DNA from: an uncultured Clostridia bacterium
GTDB taxonomy: Bacteria; Bacillota; Clostridia; TANB77; CAG-508
Assembly: GCA_948777935.1 (NCBI GenBank)
Contig: CAQDYY010000008.1
Location: forward strand, 31,330 to 95,329
Direction of reading: 5' to 3'
Length of the DNA stretch: 64,000 nucleotides
Shown piece by piece: positions 16,341 through 24,092 of the stretch. The position numbers and the translations under genes were made by a program. Every line of letters starts with the position of its first letter. Positions within the stretch are counted from its first letter, which is position 1. The notes under the pieces are model-generated. The model was not told the origin of the DNA, made no database searches, and was given only the letters and a program-made list of their open reading frames with translations.

Positions 16341-16701
16341 TTTAGATAGAAAAGCAACAATTTTATTACATATTCAAAAATATTGTACAGAAATAGAAGA
16401 AAATTTTAAATTCTTTGGAACACATTTAGAAGTTTTTAAAGAAAATAATATTTTTAGAGATTCAATATCAATGAAAGTTTTTCAAATAGGAGAACTAACA
16501 AAAGAATTAGATAAAAATTATAAAGATTTTATAAAAGAAACAGAAAAAGAAGTGCCATGGAAGAATATTATTCGAATGAGAGAAAGATTTGCACATCATT
16601 ATGGAGATATGAATTTAGAGATTATATTTGATACTGCTTTAAATGATATACCAAAATTAAATAAATTTATACAAAAAGAATTAGGAAATATTGATAATTG
16701 A
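16333..16701 (+). CDS. HEPN-domain toxin (DUF86/HepT-like)
   Basis: A 122-residue four-helix HEPN protein. The RNase motif R-x4-6-H appears as RMRERFAHHYGDMN near residue 80, and VPWKNIIRMRERFAHHY is the standard DUF86 block. HepT proteins are RNases neutralised by the adjacent MNT enzyme. It overlaps the MNT gene and has its own RBS (GGAAGG). Loss of the element would leave unneutralised toxin, so the pair probably stabilises the island in the interrupted pdaB-like gene. Confidence 0.88.
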   Translation: MTNLDRKATILLHIQKYCTEIEENFKFFGTHLEVFKENNIFRDSISMKVFQIGELTKELDKNYKDFIKETEKEVPWKNIIRMRERFAHHYGDMNLEIIFDTALNDIPKLNKFIQKELGNIDN

Positions 16702-17018
16702 AGTTATATTAAAAATATATAGACAATAAAGTATACCATGTATTGTATTTTAGATATAATTATGGTATAAATAATTTATCGAAAGGCAATATGTTTAAAT
16801 ATTGTGCATAATAAATATAAAGAAGTATTGTCTTTATATAGTTTTGTTATGTATAAAAGTTGTCGACAAAAAATTAACTAAAAATAATATAGTGTACCTA
16901 AAATGCCCTTTAAATTTAATATTAATGAATTTATGACTTATTTACATAGGTCTATTTTTTTGCCCAATTTAAAGAATAGATTAATGAAAACAAGCATAGA
17001 TTTAAACGGAGGTTTAAT
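16702..17018. other. Intergenic region before recombinase genes
   Basis: No gene seen. It holds AT-rich DNA with the palindrome TTGTCGACAA near 16859-16868, which includes a 0A-box-like TGTCGA core. A Spo0A link is suggestive only. AACGGAGG is the RBS of the 45-residue ORF. Confidence 0.3.
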
Positions 17019-17156
17019 ATGACAATTTATAGGGAATTTGAAAATAATGAAAAAACTATGCAGGAGTTAGTAAAAGAGATAGTTAAAAGATATATAATGT
17101 TTCACCATTGTAATTTTGCCACAATAGGTATAGAATCAAACAAACAAGGAATATAG
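17019..17156 (+). CDS. 45-residue protein upstream of serine recombinase
   Basis: Small ORF opening MTIYREFENNEKTMQELVK and ending GIESNKQGI, with an RBS (GGAGG) six bases upstream. It resembles the short unnamed ORFs that often precede clostridial large serine recombinases. It ends 36 bp before the recombinase start. No motif assigned. Confidence 0.55.
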   Translation: MTIYREFENNEKTMQELVKEIVKRYIMFHHCNFATIGIESNKQGI

Positions 17157-17192
17157 GCTCTAATTTACACAAATGTAGAAGAGGTGAAGAAT

Positions 17193-18801
17193 ATGGTTGG
17201 TGTAAATAGAGGAGCAATATTAGAGTTTAATAATTATCAAACATTGGGTGAGGAAACAAATTACAAAGTTGCAATATATTTAAGACTATCAAGAGATGAT
17301 GAAAGTATACGGAGATTCAGAAAGTATTATTAACCAAAGAGAGTTTTTAACTAAATATGTAAAATCTCAAAATAACTGGGAACTGATAGATACATATATA
17401 GATGATGGATTTACAGGTACTAACTTTAATAGACCAGACTTTATAAGAATGAAAAAAGATGTAGAAGCAGGAAAAATAAATCTAATAATAACAAAGGATT
17501 TATCTAGGCTTGGCAGGGATTACATCGAGACAGGCTACTATTTAGAAAAATATTTTCCAGCCAAAAGAGTTAGATATATTGCAGTAAATGATGGAATTGA
17601 CACTTACGAAAAAAACAATGGAAATAATGATATGGGAGCTTTTAAATCGGTAGTAAATGATATGTATGCAAAAGACATTTCAAAAAAGGTAAGAACTGCA
17701 AAAAAAACAAAAGCAGAAAAAGGAGAGTTTATTGGAGCATTTGCACCTTACGGCTATAAAAAAGCTCCAAATGATATTACAAGACTTGTTATAGATGATA
17801 AAGTAGCAGATGTAGTAAGATACATATTTAGTGAATACAACAAAGGAAATGGACTAGCATACATAGCGAGAAGATTAAATGAAAGAAAGGTAGAATGCCC
17901 GTCAATTTATAAACAAAGAACTTGCAAATTTCATTGTAAAACTCTTACAGGCTTATGGGGACATGAAACAATAAAAAGCATACTCACAAATAGAGTGTAC
18001 ATAGGAGAATTGATTCAAAGAAAAGGAGAAATGGTAAGTTATAAAGTAAAAAAATACATAAGTTTACCAGAAAGTGAACATACAATAAAAAAGAATGCAC
18101 ATGAACCTATAATAAGTGAAGAAGAATTTAATTTGGCACAAGATATGTTAAAACTAAAAACTCATAAAAGTCATAGTAAACAAACTAAAGAGCATTTATT
18201 ATCAGGGCTTTTGTATTGTCCAAGATGTGGTAATAAATATAGATACCAAAAGCAAACTGGCTTAAAAGACGATATGGTCGCAATATGCAGTATGTATAAT
18301 AGATATGGAAAAGAATATTGCACAAGAGTTGCTATTCGAGAAAGCATTTTAGATAAAGCAGTTAAGGATGATTTAAAAGCTATGGCAAAAGAAAAAATAA
18401 AAAGTCAAAAACTCATAAGCCTAGAAGAAGTAAATAACATTAGAAAAGACAAAGCCAAGCTAAATAAATCAAAGTTTGATTATGAAAGAAGAATAGCTGA
18501 AATAGACAGGATAACAAAAGTAAGCTATGAAGATAAAGTAAATGGAATTTTAACAACTGATGAATTTATAAATATGACAGATAATTATAGAAAAGAAAAA
18601 GAAGAATTGCTTATTAAAGTAAAAGAATTAGAAGAAAATTTAAGTACATATAAAGAAACAAAAGAAGATGAACTAACAAAAATTATAAAGAATATAACTG
18701 ATTTTGACAATGTAGATAAAGAAACAATAGTTAGTTTGATTAATAGAATAGAAGTAATAGATTCAGAGACTATAAAAATTTATTATAAATTCTCTAAATA
18801 A
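17193..18801 (+). CDS. Large serine recombinase, with in-frame CGG +1 shift site
   Basis: Site-specific recombinase of about 535 residues. Catalytic domain: KVAIYLRLSRDDES carries the serine nucleophile, followed by IINQREFL, DGFTGTNFNRP and TKDLSRLGRDYIETG. Then come the recombinase domain (APYGYKKAPN, IYKQR, NRVYIGELIQRKG), a zinc ribbon (LLYCPRCGNKYRYQ with later Cys) and a C-terminal coiled coil. The ATG at 17193 follows GAGGTG. The frame meets CGG at 17310-17312; skipping C17310 joins the nucleophile segment to the rest. Without the shift the enzyme stops soon after its active serine; starting inside at 17296 would lose that serine. It ends 38 bp from the right boundary of the element. 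Confidence 0.9.
17310..17313 (+). other. In-frame CGGA +1 shift site 4 (serine recombinase)
   Basis: C17310 lies 39 codons after the ATG. Skipping it gives SRDDESIGDSESIINQR, the family pattern. The preceding codon is ATA. Confidence 0.68.
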
Positions 18802-18841
18802 AAAAATTTAAGAAATCTATCCTTTTAGCAATTGCTACTGG

Positions 18842-19411
18842 AATGCAGATGATATCGATAAGATACTAGATACATTAAATAAAAATCAAGTAAAAGTTAC
18901 TTTTTTTATGGTAGGTGATTGGATAGATAAGTATCCAGAAGCTGTAAAGAAAATTGCAAGTTCAGGACATGAAATAGGAAATCATTCAAATACACATCCA
19001 CATGTAAACCAAATGACATTAGAAAAAAATGAAGAGCAAATAAAAGAATGTGCAAATAAAATTGAAAAACTAACAGGAAAGAAGAGTACATTATATAGAG
19101 GTCCATATGGTGAGTATAATGATATTGTAATAACAGCTGCTAAAAATCAAAACCATAAAACAATTCAGTGGTCATTAGATACTTTGGATTACAAAGGATT
19201 AACTGGAGATGAAATGTGGAATAGATTAAAAGATAAATTAAAACAAGGAGATATTGTTTTAATGCATAATGGAACAGACCATACAGCGGATGCACTTGAT
19301 AAAATTATTAGTAATATAAAGGAAAAGGGATATGAAATTGTTCCAGTTTCAAAGTTAATTTATAATGAAAATTATATAATTGATGCAAATGGTATGCAAA
19401 AAATAGAATAA
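18842..19411 (+). pseudogene. 3' part of pdaB-like polysaccharide deacetylase
   Basis: Continues the NodB deacetylase frame begun at 11748. After the shared Trp codon the sequence reads NADDIDKILDTLNKNQVKVT, then TFFMVGDWIDKYPE, the metal-binding box GHEIGNHSNTHPH, the active-site segment LYRGPYGEYN, TIQWSLDTLDYKGLT and GDIVLMHNGTDHTADAL. It is 189 codons plus stop, completing a normal-length protein with the 5' part. It has no credible start of its own; the internal ATG at 18908 would remove the first strand. It can produce enzyme only if the element is excised or the halves are otherwise joined. Confidence 0.87.
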
Positions 19412-19459
19412 AAAGGAAAATAAAGGATATACTATGGTTTAAGATAAGGAGAAGAGTAA

Positions 19460-19966
19460 ATGTCTTTTATTGGAATTATATGTACACCAAAACAGGAAAG
19501 ATATATTAAACAAACATTAAATAATAGTATATCATCATCAAATATTATTTTACTAAAAGAAGAAAATATTGATAATTTTAAAAACATTACTTTTGAAACA
19601 ATAGCAGTATTTTCTAATAAATCAAATACATTTGAAAAAAAAGAAGTTATATTAAAAATAATACAAAAGGCGAAATATATTATTATAAATGCAGATGAAG
19701 AAATTACGATAGAAGGATTAGAAAGTATAAAAGCAAATATTATTTCATATGGATTTAATACAAAAAGTATAGTTACCGCATCAAGTGTAGATGACGATAG
19801 TATGTTAATTTGTTTACAAAAAGAAATCACAAGTCGTATAGGAAATAAAATAGAAGAACAAGAGATTTTAATTCCAATAGGGCAAGAATGCAAGGCAAAT
19901 GCTAATACTATTATGGGGGTTATAGCAATTTTATTAGTTTATGAAAATCAACCAATAAATGTTTAA
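19460..19966 (+). CDS. Unknown 168-residue conserved-type protein
   Basis: Not recognised. A soluble alpha/beta protein starting MSFIGIICTPKQERYIKQTL behind GGAGAAG. It has alternating hydrophobic strands (YIIINADEEITIEGL, FNTKSIVTASSVDDDSMLI) and ends in a helix (NTIMGVIAILLVYENQPI). The middle loosely recalls nucleotide-fold or Mur-ligase-like proteins, without a P-loop. It lies 48 bp after the deacetylase part and before ssb; its position suggests a housekeeping or sporulation role. Confidence 0.6.
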   Translation: MSFIGIICTPKQERYIKQTLNNSISSSNIILLKEENIDNFKNITFETIAVFSNKSNTFEKKEVILKIIQKAKYIIINADEEITIEGLESIKANIISYGFNTKSIVTASSVDDDSMLICLQKEITSRIGNKIEEQEILIPIGQECKANANTIMGVIAILLVYENQPINV

Positions 19967-20065
19967 AATCTCATATTTATGCTGTATGGAGCATTCTTCA
20001 TAAAAAGAAAAAATTTATACAGAATAAGAAATATTGTAAAAAATGGAAAAAATAAACTTTTTATG

Positions 20066-20094
20066 TAGACAAAACCAAAAAAACGTAGTATAAT
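20066..20094 (+). promoter_or_regulatory. Promoter of the ssb-like gene
   Basis: -35 TAGACA at 20066-20071, 17-base spacer, -10 TATAAT at 20089-20094. It leaves a leader of about 90 bases before the ATG. Confidence 0.6.
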
Positions 20095-20189
20095 AGTACT
20101 GTACAAGAAAAAAAGTATTCTAAAATATGTACTTAATGAATAAGATACAATAGATAAATTTAAAAATAAGTAGGGAGGAAAAAAATATA

Positions 20190-20882
20190 ATGAATACAAA
20201 TTATGCGGATAATAACCATTTAATTTTAATGGGAAAGGTAACAAGTGAAAAAAGGTTTAGTCACGAAATTTATGGAGAATGTTTTTACATATTTGATTTG
20301 GAGGTACCTCGTTTAAGTGATACAGCTGATATAATACCAGTAACAATTTCAGAAAGATTAATACAAGATGAGAAAATGTCGGTTGGTTCAAAAGTATTAA
20401 TTAGAGGACAATTTAGGTCTTATAATAGTTATGAAAATGAAAAAAATAAATTAATATTAACAGTATTTGCAAAAGATATTTTTTATGAACAAGAAATTGA
20501 AGAACAAATAGAAACAGAGGAGAGTAAAGATTCTACATCAAATGAAGTAATATTAACAGGATATATTTGCAAAAAACCAATATATCGTCAAACACCATTT
20601 GGACGTGAAATTGCAGATTTATTATTAGCAGTAAACCGTGCTTATAATAAATCAGACTATATACCAGCTATTGCTTGGGGTAGAACTGCAAGATTTTGCC
20701 AAAACTTAGAAGTAGGAACAGAAGTAAAAGTAACAGGACGTGTTCAATCAAGAAGTTATGAGAAAAAATTTGAAGATGGAACATCTATTACAAAAGTTGC
20801 ATATGAAGTATCTATAGGAAGTTTAGAAGTAATAGATGAAAAAGAAGATGCAGGAGAAGAAAACAACCAAGAAGCAATGTAA
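20190..20882 (+). CDS. Single-stranded DNA-binding protein with two OB folds
   Basis: A 230-residue protein with two consecutive SSB-type OB folds: the first at about residues 8-105 (NHLILMGKVTSEKRFSHEIY to LTVFAKDI) and the second at about 118-215 (NEVILTGYICKKPIYRQTP to KVAYEVSIGSLEVI). The second has the usual IAWGRTARFCQNL and GTEVKVTGRVQSRSYEKK. An acidic linker joins them, and the tail is Glu-rich. Double-OB proteins of this type are found in Clostridia beside the standard SSB. RBS AGGGAGGA. Binding of single-stranded DNA in replication or repair is expected from the family. Confidence 0.82.
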   Translation: MNTNYADNNHLILMGKVTSEKRFSHEIYGECFYIFDLEVPRLSDTADIIPVTISERLIQDEKMSVGSKVLIRGQFRSYNSYENEKNKLILTVFAKDIFYEQEIEEQIETEESKDSTSNEVILTGYICKKPIYRQTPFGREIADLLLAVNRAYNKSDYIPAIAWGRTARFCQNLEVGTEVKVTGRVQSRSYEKKFEDGTSITKVAYEVSIGSLEVIDEKEDAGEENNQEAM

Positions 20883-20900
20883 AAAATATATAAAGAAAAG

Positions 20901-20930
20901 CCAGAGTAAAACTCTGGTTTTTTTGTTTTA
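20901..20930 (+). terminator. Terminator of the ssb-like gene
   Basis: CCAGAGT pairs with ACTCTGG around a short AAA loop, followed by TTTTTTTG. Confidence 0.8.
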
Positions 20931-20939
20931 ACAAATCGA

Positions 20940-20993
20940 TTGTAGGGGCATCGTTTGTGGGAATGCATCGTAGGATAGACACCGCTGTGCCCT
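20940..20993. repeat. GGGGCA...TGCCC intergenic repeat, copy 1
   Basis: TTGTAGGGGCATCGTTTGTG then GGAATGCATCGTAGGA and CTGTGCCC. Related copies lie at 21421, 38777, 42767 and 42905. Confidence 0.7.
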
Positions 20994-21065
20994 TTTTTAA
21001 TTAACAAAAAATCATCATAGGACATATTATAAATAGCATAAAATAAAACTAAGGAGGAATTTAAT

Positions 21066-21359
21066 ATGTTAGATGGAAAATATAGTTGTAGTCTTAATAC
21101 ACCTATGGGAGGAATAAACGGAACTATAACATTACAAACAAGAGGAAATAATGTGATTGGAACACTAGAAACAATGGGAATGAAAAATAGTTTTAATGGA
21201 ACAATAACAAAAGAAAATGAATGCAACTTTAAAGGAAACTTTAGTACACCAATGGGAGCGATAAACTATACTGCAATATGCAGTGTAAATGGAAATATGT
21301 TGCAACTTATGACTAATACCAATAAAGGAAACTTTACAATACAAGGAAAAAGAATATAA
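21066..21359 (+). CDS. Unknown 97-residue beta-repeat protein
   Basis: Not assigned. The protein consists of two similar halves: LNTPMGGINGTITLQTRGN near residue 10 and FSTPMGAINYTAICSVNGN near residue 60. Each is followed by a strand ending in NSFNGTITK or NFTIQGKRI. This internal duplication suggests a small beta-barrel, perhaps a lipocalin-like or META-like fold. Clear RBS AAGGAGGA and its own terminator; it has no signal peptide. Flanked on both sides by copies of the GGGGCA repeat. Confidence 0.65.
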   Translation: MLDGKYSCSLNTPMGGINGTITLQTRGNNVIGTLETMGMKNSFNGTITKENECNFKGNFSTPMGAINYTAICSVNGNMLQLMTNTNKGNFTIQGKRI

Positions 21360-21360
21360 G

Positions 21361-21397
21361 AAAATAGCTATCTAATTTAAAAGTTAGATAGCTATTT
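21361..21397 (+). terminator. Terminator
   Basis: AAAATAGCTATCTAA pairs with TTAGATAGCTATTTT across an eight-base loop; symmetric, so it could work in both directions. Confidence 0.75.
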
Positions 21398-21420
21398 TAA
21401 ATTGTTACAGAAAAAATGGA

Positions 21421-21475
21421 TTGTAGGGGCATCGTTTGTGGGAATACACCGTAGGACATGACACCACTGTGCCCT
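21421..21475. repeat. GGGGCA...TGCCC intergenic repeat, copy 2
   Basis: Close to copy 1: TTGTAGGGGCATCGTTTGTG, then GGAATACACCGTAGGACATG and ACACCACTGTGCCC. Confidence 0.7.
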
Positions 21476-21579
21476 ATGTATCGATAGCTCTTTTAAAATA
21501 TCTGCATTGACAAAACAAGTATATAGGGATAAAATATAGACATAAATTAACCTATAAATAGTATAAAAGGGGATAGATA

Positions 21580-22518
21580 ATGGAAAAAATAGCAGTATTA
21601 ATACCATGTTATAATGAAGAACTAACAATTGAGAAGGTAATAAAAGATTTTAGAAAAGAGTTACCAGATGCAGATATATATGTATATGATAACAATTCAA
21701 AAGATAAAACAGCTGAAATTGCGGTTGCTAATGGAGCAATTGTAAAACATGAATATAGGCAAGGGAAAGGAAATGTTGTAAGAACAATGTTTAGAGAAAT
21801 TGAAGCAGATATTTATGTTATGGTAGATGGAGATGATACATATCCTGCTGAATTTGTTCATAAACTAATAGAACCAATAAGAACAGGTGAGGCAGATATG
21901 ACAATTGGAGATAGATTATCTAATGGAACATATCAAGAAGAAAACAAAAGACATTTCCATGAATTTGGTAACAATCTAGTAAAAAAATCAATAAATGTAT
22001 TATTTAGAACAAAATTAAAAGATATTATGACAGGATATAGAGCATTTAATAAAATGTTCGTAAAAAATATGCCAGTTATGACACCAAAATTTGAAATAGA
22101 GACAGAGATGTCATTATATGCACTAGATAAAAAATACATTATAAAAGAAATACCAATTGTATATAGAGATAGACCAGATGGCAGTGTATCAAAATTAAAC
22201 ACAGTTAGTGATGGAATAAAAGTAGTAAAAACTATTGTAAATATGTTTAAAAATTACAAACCATTACAATTCTTTACACTAATTGCATCTATTTTATTTG
22301 TATTTGCATTAATCATTGGAATACCAGTAATTGTAGAATTTATAAAAACTAGATATATTACAAAAGTTCCATCAGCAATACTTGCTACAGGAATAGTAAT
22401 ATTATCTGTAATTATGGGACAATGTGGAGTAATTTTACATACAGTTGTAAAAAATCATAAAGAAAATTATGAGCTAAATTTATTACGATATAAACAACTA
22501 GAAGAATTAAAAAAATAA
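21580..22518 (+). CDS. Family 2 glycosyltransferase with C-terminal membrane segments
   Basis: A 312-residue DPM1/GtrB-like GT2 enzyme. Its catalytic domain opens KIAVLIPCYNEELTIEKVI and contains VYDNNSKDKT, HEYRQGKGNVVRTMF and the metal-binding DGDDTYPAE. The block KDIMTGYRAFNK and the EIETEMSLYAL segment are typical of polyprenyl-phosphate sugar transferases. Two hydrophobic segments follow (about 230-255 and 265-290), anchoring it in the membrane. It probably transfers a sugar to or from a lipid carrier for cell-surface glycans. The next gene starts 13 bp downstream. Confidence 0.88.
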   Translation: MEKIAVLIPCYNEELTIEKVIKDFRKELPDADIYVYDNNSKDKTAEIAVANGAIVKHEYRQGKGNVVRTMFREIEADIYVMVDGDDTYPAEFVHKLIEPIRTGEADMTIGDRLSNGTYQEENKRHFHEFGNNLVKKSINVLFRTKLKDIMTGYRAFNKMFVKNMPVMTPKFEIETEMSLYALDKKYIIKEIPIVYRDRPDGSVSKLNTVSDGIKVVKTIVNMFKNYKPLQFFTLIASILFVFALIIGIPVIVEFIKTRYITKVPSAILATGIVILSVIMGQCGVILHTVVKNHKENYELNLLRYKQLEELKK

Positions 22519-22531
22519 AGGGGGAAACAAC

Positions 22532-24079
22532 ATGAAAAAAGCGATTTTAGGAAGTTTGGGACTTGCCATATTACATTCTATTCTATTTTATGGGCAAGAT
22601 TTTGGAATTTCAGTATTACTATTTACAGTTATAAGTGTATTTTTATTAATAGCATTTTTACAAAAATGTGGTAAAGTCAAAAATAAAAATGCAGTATATT
22701 TAGCATTTCCAATTATATTATTAAGTAGTACATATTTTATTTATAACAATGAATTTTTTTCTACCTTAAATGTATTTGTTATACCAATATTATTAGGAAT
22801 TATGGTAGTATGGGCATGTGTTGATACATTTAAATTACGTGAATTATTTGGAAAGTCAATTAATCTAGTAATAGGTTCTTTAGAATTTATACCAAATGCA
22901 ATTAGTTTAATTAAAGCATCCATTATAGGAGATAAAAAAGAAGCAAAAGAAGAACAAAAGCAAGATAAGCATAAAAATGCAAAACTTATTGGTATTGGAA
23001 TAGTATGTTCATTACCATTATTGCTTATTATTCTTGCATTATTAGTATCAGCAGATGGAGTATTTGCAAATGCATTTGATGTAATTTTTAGTAAGATAGA
23101 ATTCATATTTACAAGTGACTTTATTATAGAATTAATTGGTAGGTTAATTGTAATAGCTCTAGTATTCATATATATTGTATGTATTTTATATAACATATTT
23201 AACAAAAATAGTGCTTTTCAAAGAGAATATAAGGAAAAGAATATTTTAAAATCTCATATAAATCCTGTTATTATAAACACTATTTTGACAATTATTAATG
23301 TAGTATATTTAGCTTTTACTGTAATACAATTTATATATTTATACTCATACATATTTTCAGATGCACATTTAAATGCTACACTAAATTTGGCACAATATGC
23401 AAGACAAGGTTTCTTCCAATTAATGGTTATTACAATAATCAATTTTGCAATCATATTATTAACAAATGAGAATCAAAAGAAAGAAGAGACAAAAAATAAA
23501 TATACAAAATGGATGAATGTAACTATGTGTATATTTACAATTGTTATTGCAATTTCAGCCTTTATGAGAATGCGTTTATATGAAAGTGAATATGGTTATA
23601 CATTTTTAAGACTAATGGTATATGTTATTCTAATTACAGAAATAATTGCTATTATACCAACTATTTTGTATATATTAAGGCAAAAGGTAAATTTATTAAA
23701 AGCATATTTAGTAATAGGAATTGCAATGTATGTTGTTACTAATTTTGCAAATATAGATTATCTAATTGCAAAAAATAATATAAATAGAGCAATGAACAAA
23801 ATGCCAGGAGAATTTGTAAGAGAAATCGATACTGATTATTTAATACAAAATTTAGGAACAGATGCAGTTTCTGAAATTGTATATTTATATAGTACTACAG
23901 AAGATGAAAGAGACAAAAGAAGAATTAACAATTACTTATACAACATGTATCAAGATGTAAAAGAACGTAGAAATATACAAGAATGGAACTTATCAAAAGA
24001 TAGAGCAAAAAAAATATTAGAGCCATTAAACTTAGAGTACCAAGGATATAATTCAAACAGAAATTACAATAATATATAA
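22532..24079 (+). CDS. DUF4173-like polytopic membrane protein
   Basis: A 515-residue protein with roughly twelve hydrophobic segments spread from residue 5 to 410 and a charged C-terminal domain of about 90 residues. The motif LAQYARQGFFQLMVITIINF matches the DUF4173 family signature. Function unknown; such proteins are often found beside envelope genes. It starts 13 bp after the glycosyltransferase behind AAAGGGGG and is followed at 13 bp by the DnaB-like ATPase, so the three may form one operon. Confidence 0.75.
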   Translation: MKKAILGSLGLAILHSILFYGQDFGISVLLFTVISVFLLIAFLQKCGKVKNKNAVYLAFPIILLSSTYFIYNNEFFSTLNVFVIPILLGIMVVWACVDTFKLRELFGKSINLVIGSLEFIPNAISLIKASIIGDKKEAKEEQKQDKHKNAKLIGIGIVCSLPLLLIILALLVSADGVFANAFDVIFSKIEFIFTSDFIIELIGRLIVIALVFIYIVCILYNIFNKNSAFQREYKEKNILKSHINPVIINTILTIINVVYLAFTVIQFIYLYSYIFSDAHLNATLNLAQYARQGFFQLMVITIINFAIILLTNENQKKEETKNKYTKWMNVTMCIFTIVIAISAFMRMRLYESEYGYTFLRLMVYVILITEIIAIIPTILYILRQKVNLLKAYLVIGIAMYVVTNFANIDYLIAKNNINRAMNKMPGEFVREIDTDYLIQNLGTDAVSEIVYLYSTTEDERDKRRINNYLYNMYQDVKERRNIQEWNLSKDRAKKILEPLNLEYQGYNSNRNYNNI

Positions 24080-24092
24080 GGGGAGAAAAACA

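Larger units (their letters stand above)
11949..18841 (+). mobile_element. Large-serine-recombinase element interrupting a pdaB-like sporulation gene (~6.9 kb)
   Basis: The deacetylase frame breaks at TGG 11949-11951 and resumes at TGG 18839-18841, both in the same codon phase, so precise recombination between them restores the gene. The recombinase ends only 38 bp from the right boundary, as is usual for such elements. The reconstructed attP shows imperfect inverted symmetry: GCAATTGC on one side of TGG, GCAAATTCC on the other. Cargo: a wHTH protein, an MBL-fold hydrolase, a 405-residue unknown, a histidine phosphatase and a MNT/HEPN pair. No transfer or structural genes are seen. Interruption of a sporulation gene resembles skin-type elements excised during sporulation. 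Confidence 0.85.

Noticed and set aside
11748..18841. Two unrelated deacetylase genes rather than one split gene
   Set aside because: The first part ends and the second begins within the same conserved motif at the same codon phase, and neither half is complete; one interrupted gene is the simpler reading.
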